A stretch of 64,000 nucleotides of DNA, from assembly GCA_902363555.1 (NCBI GenBank), contig CABJAM010000007.1, positions 310,001-374,000 on the forward strand. Direction: 5' to 3'. The position numbers and the translations under genes are program-made. Under the pieces are notes generated by a model, which worked only from the letters and a program-made list of their open reading frames with translations, did no database searches and had not been told where the DNA came from. Source of the DNA: Lachnospiraceae bacterium. GTDB lineage: Bacteria; Bacillota; Clostridia; Lachnospirales; Lachnospiraceae. Positions 7,840 to 16,100 of this stretch are shown here, in pieces (positions within the stretch are counted from its first letter, which is position 1; the number at the start of each line of letters is the position of its first letter).

Positions 7840-9249
7840 ATGAGTGAATTAACCCACAAAGCGACACGGGCGGCGTTCGGCCTGGCCATCGATCAGACGA
7901 TAAAGCATGTAAATAAGGACCGCCAGAAGGGCCTGCTGGAAATTGTCAATCTGTCCGAAAGATTTTTAGGCGACGATTATGCTCCGGAAACCTATGAAAA
8001 TATCCGGAAAATGATCCAGGACCCGGATAATAAATGGATGCATTATGTCAACCGAGCTCTTGACGAGGTTCACCCCAATGTGATCAAAATGAGCGCGCTT
8101 AATCTGGGCTTTGAAGCTGCCTTCCGGGGCACAAAGGTCATTCGCGAAATGCGTAAGGTCCACGATTGCAGCATTCCATGGCTGATCCTTATGGACCCCA
8201 CCAGCGCCTGCAATCTCCACTGCACCGGCTGCTGGGCAGCAGAATACGGTCACAAGCTTAATTTAACATACGAGGATCTGGACCGTATCATCACCCAGGG
8301 CAAGGAGCTGGGCGTCTACTTCTATATGTACACCGGCGGCGAGCCCCTGGTACGGAAAAAAGATATTATCCGCATTTGCGAAAAGCACAACGACTGCGCT
8401 TTCCATGCATTTACCAACGGCACGCTGGTGGACGAGGAATTTTGTGCGGATATGCAGCGCGTAGGCAACCTTTCCCTATCCATCAGCCTGGAGGGCTTTG
8501 AGGAGGTCAACGATCTGCGCCGCGGCGACGGTGTATTTGATAAGGTCATGGATGCCATGGACTTATTAAAGGCTTCCGGTCAGATTTTTGGAACCTCGAT
8601 CTGCTATACGAGCAAAAATATTGAAACCGTCACCTCCGATGAATTTCTGGATATGATCATTGAAAAGGGCTGCCGGTTTACATGGTATTTCCACTATATG
8701 CCTGTGGGCAATAACGCTGTTCCTGCACTGCTTCCCACAAAGGAACAGAGGGAATACATGTACCACCGCGTCCGGGAAATCCGAAGCTCCACCGGAGGTA
8801 AAGAGATCTTTGCCATGGATTTCCAAAATGACGGCGAATTTGTCGGCGGCTGTATTGCCGGCGGCCGTAATTACTGCCATATCAATGCCAATGGCGATGT
8901 GGAACCCTGTGTGTTCATCCACTATTCCGGCGCCAATATTAAAGAAGTCTCGTTGCTTGAGGCGCTCAAACAGCCTTTATTCATGGCCTACCGCGACGGA
9001 CAGCCATTTAATAAGAACCATCTGCGCCCATGCCCCATGCTGGAAAATCCCGAGCTGCTCATGGACATGGTCGCCAAAACCGGAGCTAAGTCCACTGACC
9101 TGGAATCCCCGGAAAGCGTCGGGCACCTGTGTGGGAAATGCCGGGAATACGCCGATCAATGGCAGGATACCGCCGATGAGCTCTGGTCACATACCCCGGT
9201 CAAAAAGCGGCGTTATGAAAACTATAAGGGCTGGAAGCCCGGGGATTAA
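7840..9249 (+). CDS. Radical SAM protein with SPASM-like C-terminus
   Basis: 469 residues. A helical region precedes the radical SAM core, whose cluster motif is CNLHCTGC (CxxxCxxC), followed by the YTGGEPL motif. The C-terminal part is rich in cysteines (GGCIAGGRNYC, GDVEPCVFIHYS, RPCPMLE, GHLCGKCREY), which suggests one or two auxiliary iron-sulphur clusters of the SPASM type. SPASM enzymes often modify peptides or build cofactors, but no precursor peptide gene is visible next to it. Start 7840 was chosen because GGGAGGAAG precedes it; the ATG at 7825 lies within that ribosome site. Ends before a strong terminator at 9369. Confidence 0.85.
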   Translation: MSELTHKATRAAFGLAIDQTIKHVNKDRQKGLLEIVNLSERFLGDDYAPETYENIRKMIQDPDNKWMHYVNRALDEVHPNVIKMSALNLGFEAAFRGTKVIREMRKVHDCSIPWLILMDPTSACNLHCTGCWAAEYGHKLNLTYEDLDRIITQGKELGVYFYMYTGGEPLVRKKDIIRICEKHNDCAFHAFTNGTLVDEEFCADMQRVGNLSLSISLEGFEEVNDLRRGDGVFDKVMDAMDLLKASGQIFGTSICYTSKNIETVTSDEFLDMIIEKGCRFTWYFHYMPVGNNAVPALLPTKEQREYMYHRVREIRSSTGGKEIFAMDFQNDGEFVGGCIAGGRNYCHINANGDVEPCVFIHYSGANIKEVSLLEALKQPLFMAYRDGQPFNKNHLRPCPMLENPELLMDMVAKTGAKSTDLESPESVGHLCGKCREYADQWQDTADELWSHTPVKKRRYENYKGWKPGD

Positions 9250-9292
9250 GCCACATAACTTATGTCAACTTCTAATTGCATAAATTCCAGTA

Positions 9293-9322
9293 CAGCATTG
9301 CATTAATTTTGTAGTAATGCTG
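9293..9322. repeat. Small AT-rich hairpin repeat, copy 1
   Basis: CAGCATT (9293-9299) pairs perfectly with AATGCTG (9316-9322) around a TTGCATTAATTTTG core. A second copy with the same core lies at 41976-42004 and is closed by a different but also complementary stem. It sits just after the radical SAM gene. Confidence 0.55.
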
Positions 9323-9327
9323 TGCCA

Positions 9328-9356
9328 GTAACCGTTCATCCTCTCTGAGCGGTTAC
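9328..9356. repeat. Dispersed 29-bp palindrome, copy c
   Basis: GTAACCGTTC, 9-nt spacer, GAGCGGTTAC; the arms match at 9 of 10 positions. Located between the radical SAM gene and its terminator. Confidence 0.85.
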
Positions 9357-9368
9357 GCATTCCAAAAG

Positions 9369-9414
9369 TTCACCCGCCGTTTGAAGAAAATTCAAATTGA
9401 CGGGTGAATTTTTT
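9369..9414 (+). terminator. Intrinsic terminator of the radical SAM gene
   Basis: A stem of about 17 bp (TTCACCCG... / ...CGGGTGAA, one bulge) is followed by a run of six T at 9409-9414. Confidence 0.88.
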
Positions 9415-9475
9415 GCTAAAACATGATATACTGTTCGTTGAGTAAATCGTTGTCCAGTTTAACGAGGTCGATAGA

Positions 9476-10054
9476 ATGGAACAAAAGAAAGAGCTTACCA
9501 GGAAATTAATTGCGCAGAGCTTTAAGGGCCTGATGCAGAAATACCCATTTGAAAAGATAACTATTAAAATGATTTCGGATGAGGCCGGCGTGATCCGCCC
9601 CACCTTCTATAACCATTTCCGCGACAAGTATGACCTGCTGGAATGGATTTTCAATACAGAAATCATTGAGGAGGCACGGAGTCTGCTCAGCCATGGAATG
9701 AAGATTGAAGCGATCAAATTCATCTTCCGCTGTCTGATCTCCGAGAAAACATTTTATCGGAAAGCATTTCTGCTCACCGGTCAGAACAGCTTTGAAGATA
9801 TCGTCATAAAATATTTCACCGAACTCTTTCTATTCGCCATGGAAAAGCAGCCCGCGACCATTCTGCCCAAAGACAATTCTGTTCTGACCCCGGAAAACAT
9901 TGCCGAATTTTATACGATCGGTCTGGTGACATTTCTGAAGAAATGGCTCACTCAGACAATGGATGACCAGCCCTCACCAGACGATCTGCTTGATGCATTC
10001 ACCTATGTTTTGACCCACAGCCTGGCCGATTTCATCGAGGGCGGTCTGGATTAG
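9476..10054 (+). CDS. TetR-family regulator
   Basis: 192 residues. The N-terminal DNA-binding domain shows the TetR pattern: KITIKMISDEAGVIRPTFYN followed by HFRDKYDLLEWIF. The C-terminal ligand domain is unassigned; its layout resembles DhaS-like TetR proteins with a TetR_C_8-type core. GAGGTCGATAG precedes the ATG. It is followed on the same strand by a DUF218 gene 53 bp downstream. Target genes are unknown; the neighbouring radical SAM and DUF218/galM genes are candidates. Confidence 0.88.
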   Translation: MEQKKELTRKLIAQSFKGLMQKYPFEKITIKMISDEAGVIRPTFYNHFRDKYDLLEWIFNTEIIEEARSLLSHGMKIEAIKFIFRCLISEKTFYRKAFLLTGQNSFEDIVIKYFTELFLFAMEKQPATILPKDNSVLTPENIAEFYTIGLVTFLKKWLTQTMDDQPSPDDLLDAFTYVLTHSLADFIEGGLD

Positions 10055-10107
10055 AAAAATGCCTGCCAAAACGAAAAACACGCGCTATGGCATGAGGAGG
10101 AAACAAC

Positions 10108-10749
10108 GTGCATTTTATAAAAGAATTGACCGACCTGGTGTTTCTTGAGGATAAGCCGGAAAAATCGGATATTATATTCATCCCCGGTGGTTCCTATGGC
10201 GCTATTGCCCAGACAGCGGCCAGGCTCTATCACAAAGGATTGGCCCCCCTGCTGCTCCCTTCGGGAAAACACAGCAAGTTAAAGGGATTTTTTGACGGTC
10301 CAAACGGCGAATCAACCGAATGGGAATTTCTCCAACACGTACTTTTAAGTGAAGGGGTACCCACATCAGCCATCCTACGGGAGGATCAGGCCACCTATAC
10401 TTATGAAAACGCTATTTACTCCCGCCAGGTAACCGACGCCTGCGGCCTTGATATAAAACGGGCCATCATCTGCTGCCAGGCCTACCACGCACGGCGCTGC
10501 CGTCTCTATTACGAAATTCTCTATCCGGAAACGCAGTTTTTCATATGCCCCACCGTCACCCAGGATATTTCCCGGGAAAACTGGTTTTTGGACGAGGGAA
10601 AAATAGATATTGTACTCGGGGAGATCGAGCGGTGGGGCGGACAGTTCCACGACATATTAAGAGAATACGGACCGGATTACAAAAAAGTTTGCGGGCCTTC
10701 CCGCAAACATCTGCCGGAGCCGATGGATAAAGAGGAGGATTTTTTATGA
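10108..10749 (+). CDS. DUF218 (ElyC/SanA/YdcF) family protein
   Basis: 213 residues, beginning at GTG 10108 behind GAGGAGGAAAC. The fold is recognised from DIIFIPGGSYG near residue 20, LLLPSGKHS, the EDQATYTYENAIYS segment and the RAIICCQAYHARRC segment with conserved His-Ala-Arg. YdcF/SanA proteins are linked to cell-envelope biology and can bind nucleotides, but their reactions are mostly unknown. There is no signal peptide, unlike SanA. The stop overlaps the galM start by 4 bp (ATGA), so the two are translationally coupled. Confidence 0.8.
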   Translation: MHFIKELTDLVFLEDKPEKSDIIFIPGGSYGAIAQTAARLYHKGLAPLLLPSGKHSKLKGFFDGPNGESTEWEFLQHVLLSEGVPTSAILREDQATYTYENAIYSRQVTDACGLDIKRAIICCQAYHARRCRLYYEILYPETQFFICPTVTQDISRENWFLDEGKIDIVLGEIERWGGQFHDILREYGPDYKKVCGPSRKHLPEPMDKEEDFL

Positions 10750-11780
10750 CCACAGTAACTAAAAAGCTTTTTGACACAATGTCCGACGGTACGGAGGTTT
10801 ACGAATACCGGCTGACCAACAGCCATGGCAGTTTTGTCACTGTTATGAATTATGGTGCGACGATCACGTCCATTGTTTTGGCCATACCCCAGGGCCCTGT
10901 GGATGTATGTCTTGGTTACAGGACGCTGAAGGAATACCAGGAAAACGGCGGCTATCTGGGCGCATGCATTGGCCGCGTAGGCAATCGCATCGGCAAAGCC
11001 CACTTTTCTTTAAACGGCAAAGAATACCATCTAGCCGCCAATGACGGAGCGAACCATCTTCACGGTGGCAATGTGGGCTTTGACAAGCACATTTTTGCCA
11101 TTGAGGAAATCGATGGCGGCATCCGCGCCAGCCGCCGTTCGATCGATGGCGAAGAAAATTATCCGGGCAATCTGGATGTGACCGTAGACTATCTTTTTGA
11201 TGATGACAATAAACTGACGCTGATCTACAACGCCGTCAGCGATGCCGATACCCCATGCAACCTTACCAACCATACATATTTCAATCTGTCCGGGGAGGAT
11301 GACGGTTCTATCCTGGACCACACGCTCACCCTCAATGCCTCGGCATTTACGGCCAACGACGGGGAATGTCAGCCCAACGGAACGATTGCTTCCGTAGAGG
11401 GAACCTGCTTTGATTTCCGCACGCCTAAAACCATTGGCCAGGATATCGGGCAGGCGGACGAGCAGCTTAAAAATGCCGGCGGCTATGACCACAACTTTAT
11501 TCCCGACGGTACAGGGATGCGTAAGATTGCTCATGTTTCCTCACCAAAAACAAACATTCAAATGAATGTTTATTCCGACAAGCCCGGCGTTCAGTTTTAC
11601 AGCGGCAATTTCCTGGAGGACCAGATCGGCAAATCCGGAACCAAATATGCAAAACGGGCCGGTTTCTGTCTGGAAACTCAGTATTATCCCAATTCACTGG
11701 CTTTTGAGCATTTTCCGTCCATTATTTTGCACGCCGGAGAAACGTATCATTTTACAACAGCTTATGAATTTATTGTGTAA
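10746..11780 (+). CDS. galM: Galactose mutarotase (aldose 1-epimerase)
   Basis: 344 residues, the usual size. It interconverts alpha and beta anomers of aldoses. Conserved features are present: GRVGNRI and NHLHGG (substrate arginine and first histidine), the catalytic-histidine block CNLTNHTYFNLSG, and the glutamate in FCLETQYYPNS. Cytoplasmic, no signal peptide. Coupled to the DUF218 gene by a 4-bp overlap. No galK or galT is nearby, so it may serve general sugar use. Confidence 0.94.
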   Translation: MTTVTKKLFDTMSDGTEVYEYRLTNSHGSFVTVMNYGATITSIVLAIPQGPVDVCLGYRTLKEYQENGGYLGACIGRVGNRIGKAHFSLNGKEYHLAANDGANHLHGGNVGFDKHIFAIEEIDGGIRASRRSIDGEENYPGNLDVTVDYLFDDDNKLTLIYNAVSDADTPCNLTNHTYFNLSGEDDGSILDHTLTLNASAFTANDGECQPNGTIASVEGTCFDFRTPKTIGQDIGQADEQLKNAGGYDHNFIPDGTGMRKIAHVSSPKTNIQMNVYSDKPGVQFYSGNFLEDQIGKSGTKYAKRAGFCLETQYYPNSLAFEHFPSIILHAGETYHFTTAYEFIV

Positions 11781-11808
11781 AACCGGCGAAAGCGTTGGCC
11801 GTGCGTAA

Positions 11809-13095
11809 TCACTGCTGCCCAGCGGAAACACTGGCGCCAAGCTGATTAAATACAGTAAATGCATCTGTTATATGAAACTGCTCTGTCTCGTGGTTGCCGT
11901 CGGCGCCGGTTGTAATAAGTATGTACTCCCGCCCGCTGATGGCTGCCAGCGAGGCCAGGCACAAACCGGCCTCACCGGTATACCCGGTTTTTCCGCCAAT
12001 AATCTCACCGCCGGTAACCACACTGGATTCCACATATCGAAACAAGGTGCTGTTAAAGGTAAAGCCATCCGGATGGATGTTTGTGGACGCGGTGCTGTAT
12101 CGATGCGCCGTAAATACTTCACGAAAATGATCGTTTCTCAGGGCGTACCGCAGAAGAACCGCCAAGTCTCTGACCGTCGTATAATGATTCTCGTTATGTA
12201 AACCTGTCGTATTTCTAAAATGCGTATTTTCCATCCCCAATTCCTGCGCCTTCTGATTCATCATATCGACAAAGTTCTCCTTGGAGCCGGCCACATGGAG
12301 GGCCAGCGCTTCACAGCATTCCGCGCCCGACGGCAGGATTATACCGTAAAGCAGCGCCTTGATGCTGGCCTTTTCCCCTGCCTGAAAGCCAGCCATGGAC
12401 GCGTCCTCGGCATAAAGCCCGCTGTAAATTTCTTCCGGCATCGTCATGCACTCCTCCCAATCCTGCGTATTTTCCAGAACAACCAATGCCGTCATTATTT
12501 TTGTCAGTGACGCCGGATAAATTCTTTTGTCTTCATTTTGGCCGGCAAGTATTTCCCCGGAATCCAGGGCGACAAGAATGGCATTGGGGCTGTACAGACG
12601 TGTTAAATCTATGCGGCTGCCTATATCCGTGTTCTTTCCATCGACGAGTTCAAGCGTAGGGGCGATATTCGCTCCACCCATGCTGCCTGTACCGCCCGCG
12701 TCGCCTGTACCGCCTGCATCTTCGGGGCCTTTCCAGGCCCCCACGTCACCCATTCCGCCTCCATCCCCGGAACCGCCCACGTCGCCTGTACCACCCGCGT
12801 TCCTAAAGGAATTCCCGCTGCTGCCCTGCGCCTTGCTGCTTCCGGGGTCAGTGAGCATCCCATATACATTATGGATCTGCTGCGGGATCCCGAGTGCAAA
12901 TACTACGGAAACAAGGCATACGATCGTCAATAACATGATCATTAAATTTCGGCGTCTCCTTCGGCGCTTTGCTAGCCTGAACCGCGCTTTCGTATTCCTA
13001 TAGCCACGCATCGATGCACTTTTTGCATAATGGGGGCCGTCCTCATTTGAGCTGCCATGATAGCTTTGAAATTGCTGCTTTCTATTTTGATTCAT
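11809..13095 (-). CDS. Serine-type D-Ala-D-Ala carboxypeptidase (peptidase S11)
   Basis: 428 residues. A basic N-terminus (RLAKRRRRRR) precedes a single membrane helix (LMIMLLTIVCLVSVVFAL), then a glycine/aspartate-rich linker of about 60 residues built from GGTGDAGG-like repeats, then the penicillin-binding domain. Active-site motifs: SxxK as YPASLTKIMTAL, the second motif as PSGAECCEAL (Ala where many relatives have Asn), and KTG as GGKTGYTGEAG. It trims D-alanine from peptidoglycan stem peptides. ATG 13095 with GGCGG upstream was preferred; the longer frame would enter the GC-rich repeat at 13141. Confidence 0.9.
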   Translation of the reverse strand: MNQNRKQQFQSYHGSSNEDGPHYAKSASMRGYRNTKARFRLAKRRRRRRNLMIMLLTIVCLVSVVFALGIPQQIHNVYGMLTDPGSSKAQGSSGNSFRNAGGTGDVGGSGDGGGMGDVGAWKGPEDAGGTGDAGGTGSMGGANIAPTLELVDGKNTDIGSRIDLTRLYSPNAILVALDSGEILAGQNEDKRIYPASLTKIMTALVVLENTQDWEECMTMPEEIYSGLYAEDASMAGFQAGEKASIKALLYGIILPSGAECCEALALHVAGSKENFVDMMNQKAQELGMENTHFRNTTGLHNENHYTTVRDLAVLLRYALRNDHFREVFTAHRYSTASTNIHPDGFTFNSTLFRYVESSVVTGGEIIGGKTGYTGEAGLCLASLAAISGREYILITTGADGNHETEQFHITDAFTVFNQLGASVSAGQQ

Positions 13096-13140
13096 CGTAA
13101 TATACCGCCTTAATCCATAAAATCCGGGCACTGCATATGC

Positions 13141-13303
13141 TTCGTGCACCTGGCTCCGCTTCGCTGCGCCAGGTCGCGGCAGTCGCCGCAAAGTGAAGCC
13201 AGCTCACTGTGGCTCGTTGCTTCGTGCACCCGGCTCCGCTTCGCTGCGCCAGGTCGCGGCAGTCGCCGCAAAGGGAAGCCAGCTCCCCTTTGTGGCTCGT
13301 TGC
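13141..13303. repeat. Two tandem copies of a GC-rich two-hairpin element
   Basis: Units 13141-13220 and 13221-13303 share most positions. Each folds into two hairpins. The first is CCTGGC/GCCAGG in unit 1 and CCCGGC/GCCAGG in unit 2. The second is GCCGCA..GTG/CAC..TGTGGC in unit 1, with an AA bulge, and GCCGCAAAGGG/CCCTTTGTGGC in unit 2. A third copy is at 57493-57573. Open frames through it are probably not genes. It lies upstream of the carboxypeptidase start. Confidence 0.8.
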
Positions 13304-13641
13304 TTCGCGCATGTCAGCGTCCGTATGCTAATAGAATAGCTTATGGGCGCCGATTTTGATTTAACTTGCAGCTATGAATTTCCTAAGATTTTATTAAGAC
13401 TCAGTTGATTTTTTGTGAGTGACAATTCAGCTCGTCTGAACTGCTGATTTTCTGCGAAACCATTGCGCCGCCGCATCTCATATTCTCTTTGCAATATCTC
13501 ACTGAATCTGGTAAAATGAAATTTAGCAGGCGGCTTAGAGCGTGTCTGAAAAATACTTTTCGTCAACTGCACGCACAAGGATAGCCGCCCAATACTCATT
13601 TTATTTCTACGATTATATTGGGAAAGAGGAGAAGATTTATT
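13304..13641. other. Intergenic stretch before trpB, ORF-like but probably non-coding
   Basis: This 338-bp stretch contains a 75-codon minus-strand frame (13372-13599) with no convincing ribosome site and no recognisable domain. I see no T-box or tryptophan leader structure ahead of trpB. Confidence 0.4.
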
Positions 13642-14862
13642 ATGGATTTATACAATTATTTACGCCAGTACCCGGATGAACGGGGCTATTTTAAAGAATA
13701 TGGCGGTGCTTTTCTTGAAGAGAAGCTGATTCCGGCCTTTGAAGAAATTACCCGGGCCTATCAGGCGATCTGCCACTCATCTCAGTTTATTTCCGAGCTG
13801 CGTCGTATCCGCAAGGAATTTCAGGGCCGCCCCACACCGGTGTATCACTGCGAACGTCTTTCCGCCAGTGTCGGCGACGGCACATGCCAGATTTATTTAA
13901 AACGTGAGGACTTAAACCATACCGGCGCTCATAAGCTGAACCACTGCATGGGCGAAGGCCTGCTGGCAAAGTATATGGGCAAGAAAAAGCTGATCGCAGA
14001 AACCGGCGCCGGACAGCACGGAGTGGCTCTGGCCACGGCCGCTGCTTATTTTGGTCTGGAATGCGAGGTACATATGGGCGAGGTGGATATTGCCAAGCAG
14101 GCGCCCAATGTGACACGTATGAAGATTCTTGGCGCTAAGGTCGTACCGGTGACCCATGGCAATAAAACATTAAAGGAAGCGGTGGACTCCGCATTTGAAG
14201 CTTACGCCAGAGATTATAAGGATGCGATTTATTGTATCGGCTCCGCAGTAGGCCCCCATCCCTTCCCTATGATGGTCCGCGATTTCCAGATGTGCATTGG
14301 CGAGGAAGCCAAAGAGCAGTTCCTCGATATGACCGGTCTTTTGCCGGATGCAGTCATCGCCTGCGTGGGCGGCGGTTCCAACTCCATCGGAAGCTTTGTA
14401 CCGTTTGTGGGCGATCCGGTGGATATTTACGGCGTTGAGCCTTTAGGCAAAGGTCCGGAGCTGGGCAATCACGCAGCTTCCATGACCTACGGGTCCAAGG
14501 GCCTGCTCCACGGTTTTGAAAGCTATCTGCTCCAGGATGAGAACGGCGAGGCAGCTCCGGTGTACTCCATCGCCAGCGGTCTGGATTATCCATCAGTTGG
14601 ACCGGAGCATGCCATGCTCCATGATATGGGCCGGATCCAGTATGTCTCCGTGAGTGATGATGAAGCAATGGACGCGTTCTTTAAGCTTTCACGACTGGAG
14701 GGTATCATCCCCGCCATAGAAAGTTCCCATGCGGTAGCCTACGCTATGAAGCTGGCTAATGAGCGCAAAAAAGGCGCGCTGCTTGTTACACTGAGCGGAC
14801 GTGGGGATAAGGACATCGATTACGTCGTTGAAAACTATGGGTACGGCGAGAAATTTATGTAA
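13642..14862 (+). CDS. trpB: Tryptophan synthase beta chain (stand-alone)
   Basis: 406 residues, close to the usual length. It condenses indole and serine to tryptophan using PLP. The PLP lysine is in NHTGAHKLNHCMGE; the phosphate-binding loop is CVGGGSNSIGSF; GAGQHGVALATAAA and SAVGPHPFP are typical of TrpB1. Start at 13642 behind AAGAGGAGAAG. No trpA or other trp gene is within the window, so it either pairs with a distant alpha subunit or works alone on free indole, which is plentiful in the gut. Ends before a perfect 18-bp hairpin. Confidence 0.93.
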   Translation: MDLYNYLRQYPDERGYFKEYGGAFLEEKLIPAFEEITRAYQAICHSSQFISELRRIRKEFQGRPTPVYHCERLSASVGDGTCQIYLKREDLNHTGAHKLNHCMGEGLLAKYMGKKKLIAETGAGQHGVALATAAAYFGLECEVHMGEVDIAKQAPNVTRMKILGAKVVPVTHGNKTLKEAVDSAFEAYARDYKDAIYCIGSAVGPHPFPMMVRDFQMCIGEEAKEQFLDMTGLLPDAVIACVGGGSNSIGSFVPFVGDPVDIYGVEPLGKGPELGNHAASMTYGSKGLLHGFESYLLQDENGEAAPVYSIASGLDYPSVGPEHAMLHDMGRIQYVSVSDDEAMDAFFKLSRLEGIIPAIESSHAVAYAMKLANERKKGALLVTLSGRGDKDIDYVVENYGYGEKFM

Positions 14863-14916
14863 ACTCTAAACCATAGCTGCAAGGCCACGCTTTTGTATAT
14901 AAGCTCAATCCTACGG

Positions 14917-14961
14917 AAGGGTCAAGGTCCAGCACACTGTTGCTGCTGGACCTTGACCCTT
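14917..14961. terminator. Strong hairpin between trpB and the DUF4340 gene
   Basis: Perfect 18-bp arms (14917-14934 and 14944-14961) around a 9-nt loop. The T-run is short, so efficiency is uncertain; it probably separates the convergent genes. Confidence 0.65.
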
Positions 14962-15023
14962 TCTGATTCTTATAGCTGCCCCATCTACGTATTACGGTTA
15001 GGGTAAGCCATCGATGTAAACAA

Positions 15024-16100
15024 TTACTGTAACAGGCTTTCCAGCGATGTGGTTGACATAATGTGTACCTGATTTGATCCATCCACTCGCACATAGTAAC
15101 CGTTATCTGTGGCATTACCTACATACAAAATAATCTGCTGCAAATCTGCCTCATCATAACTTTCCGGTTTTTCCCCGTCAGTTTCGGATTCACCATCATT
15201 GCCGGATTCATCCGATGCAGCCGTTTCCTTCCCTCCGTTGTTTACTTCTGATGCGACTGTTTCACTGCTTTCAGATGCTTCTGTGTCACCATTGTTTTCA
15301 GTTTCTCCCAACGTTTCGGACTCACTTTCATCCTCGCCATTATCCTCAATATACTTAATAGTTATTGTATATTGAGGGTTATCCAGCCCATACTCAGCTA
15401 AGTCCGTACAGTTATAATTCACATGGGAAGTATAATATAACCCGCTGGCCGCACTGTATGCGGCAGAATCCGTTTCAGGATCAAATTCCGTAACATCGGT
15501 GCCGTGACTCACAGAAATCTGTTTAATATTTTCCGTTTCAATATAAGGATAAGACTCCATATCCGCCACTGTATAAATATCAAAGGACATCATACTGTTC
15601 AGGGATGAGGATATCATGTAGACCTTATTTTCATAATTAAGGCGGCAATAATACTCGCCAGTGGAGTCATTGACATCCCCGATTTCAAAGACTGTCTCAT
15701 TGCCGTTACTATCCGTCAATGTAATGATATTGGACGGCGCATCCAGGCCATATTCCGAGATAGCCGCATCGTCGGCCTCAAGCTCCCGGGTAGCGGTTGT
15801 GCTGACCACTGAGCTTAATTTGCCTTCGATGGAAGACTGCTTCACAGGAAAATCCCGGTCATCCACGTTGATCCATGTGCCATCCTCCTTGGCAAAGGTG
15901 ATCGTCTCGCCATTATATTGATACGAAAATTTTGTTATATCTTCACCAGTCAATGATGTTAAAGCAATGGACGTGTCCGATTCCGCCTCGGCCCTGGCGG
16001 TCTCGGCACGATTCCAGTATTTAACACCAAAGTAGGCGCCGATGACCACCACAAGAACGACAACGGCTGCCGCCAGTTTCAGTGTCTGCTTATTTTTCAT
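15024..16100 (-). CDS. DUF4340-type membrane-anchored protein of the Gld-like operon
   Basis: 358 residues. An N-terminal membrane helix (LAAAVVVLVVVIGAYFGVKY) anchors an extracytoplasmic region containing two repeats with the pattern EYGLDAP / EYGLDNP, the hallmark I associate with DUF4340. Between them lies an acidic low-complexity insert rich in Glu, Ser and Asn. The ATG overlaps the stop of the upstream GldG-like gene by 4 bp. Last gene of a four-gene ATPase / permease / GldG-like / DUF4340 operon. Function unknown; an envelope ABC complex is likely. Confidence 0.8.
   Translation of the reverse strand: MKNKQTLKLAAAVVVLVVVIGAYFGVKYWNRAETARAEAESDTSIALTSLTGEDITKFSYQYNGETITFAKEDGTWINVDDRDFPVKQSSIEGKLSSVVSTTATRELEADDAAISEYGLDAPSNIITLTDSNGNETVFEIGDVNDSTGEYYCRLNYENKVYMISSSLNSMMSFDIYTVADMESYPYIETENIKQISVSHGTDVTEFDPETDSAAYSAASGLYYTSHVNYNCTDLAEYGLDNPQYTITIKYIEDNGEDESESETLGETENNGDTEASESSETVASEVNNGGKETAASDESGNDGESETDGEKPESYDEADLQQIILYVGNATDNGYYVRVDGSNQVHIMSTTSLESLLQ

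Noticed and set aside
13082..13359. Open frames through the tandem GC-rich repeat
   Set aside because: They translate hairpin repeats in several frames; substitutions follow stem pairing, not codons.
13372..13599. 75-codon minus-strand frame before trpB
   Set aside because: No ribosome site and no recognised domain; possibly part of another repeat, not supported as a gene.
13304..13641. T-box or trp leader ahead of trpB
   Set aside because: No T-box sequence, specifier stem or leader peptide with Trp codons was found.
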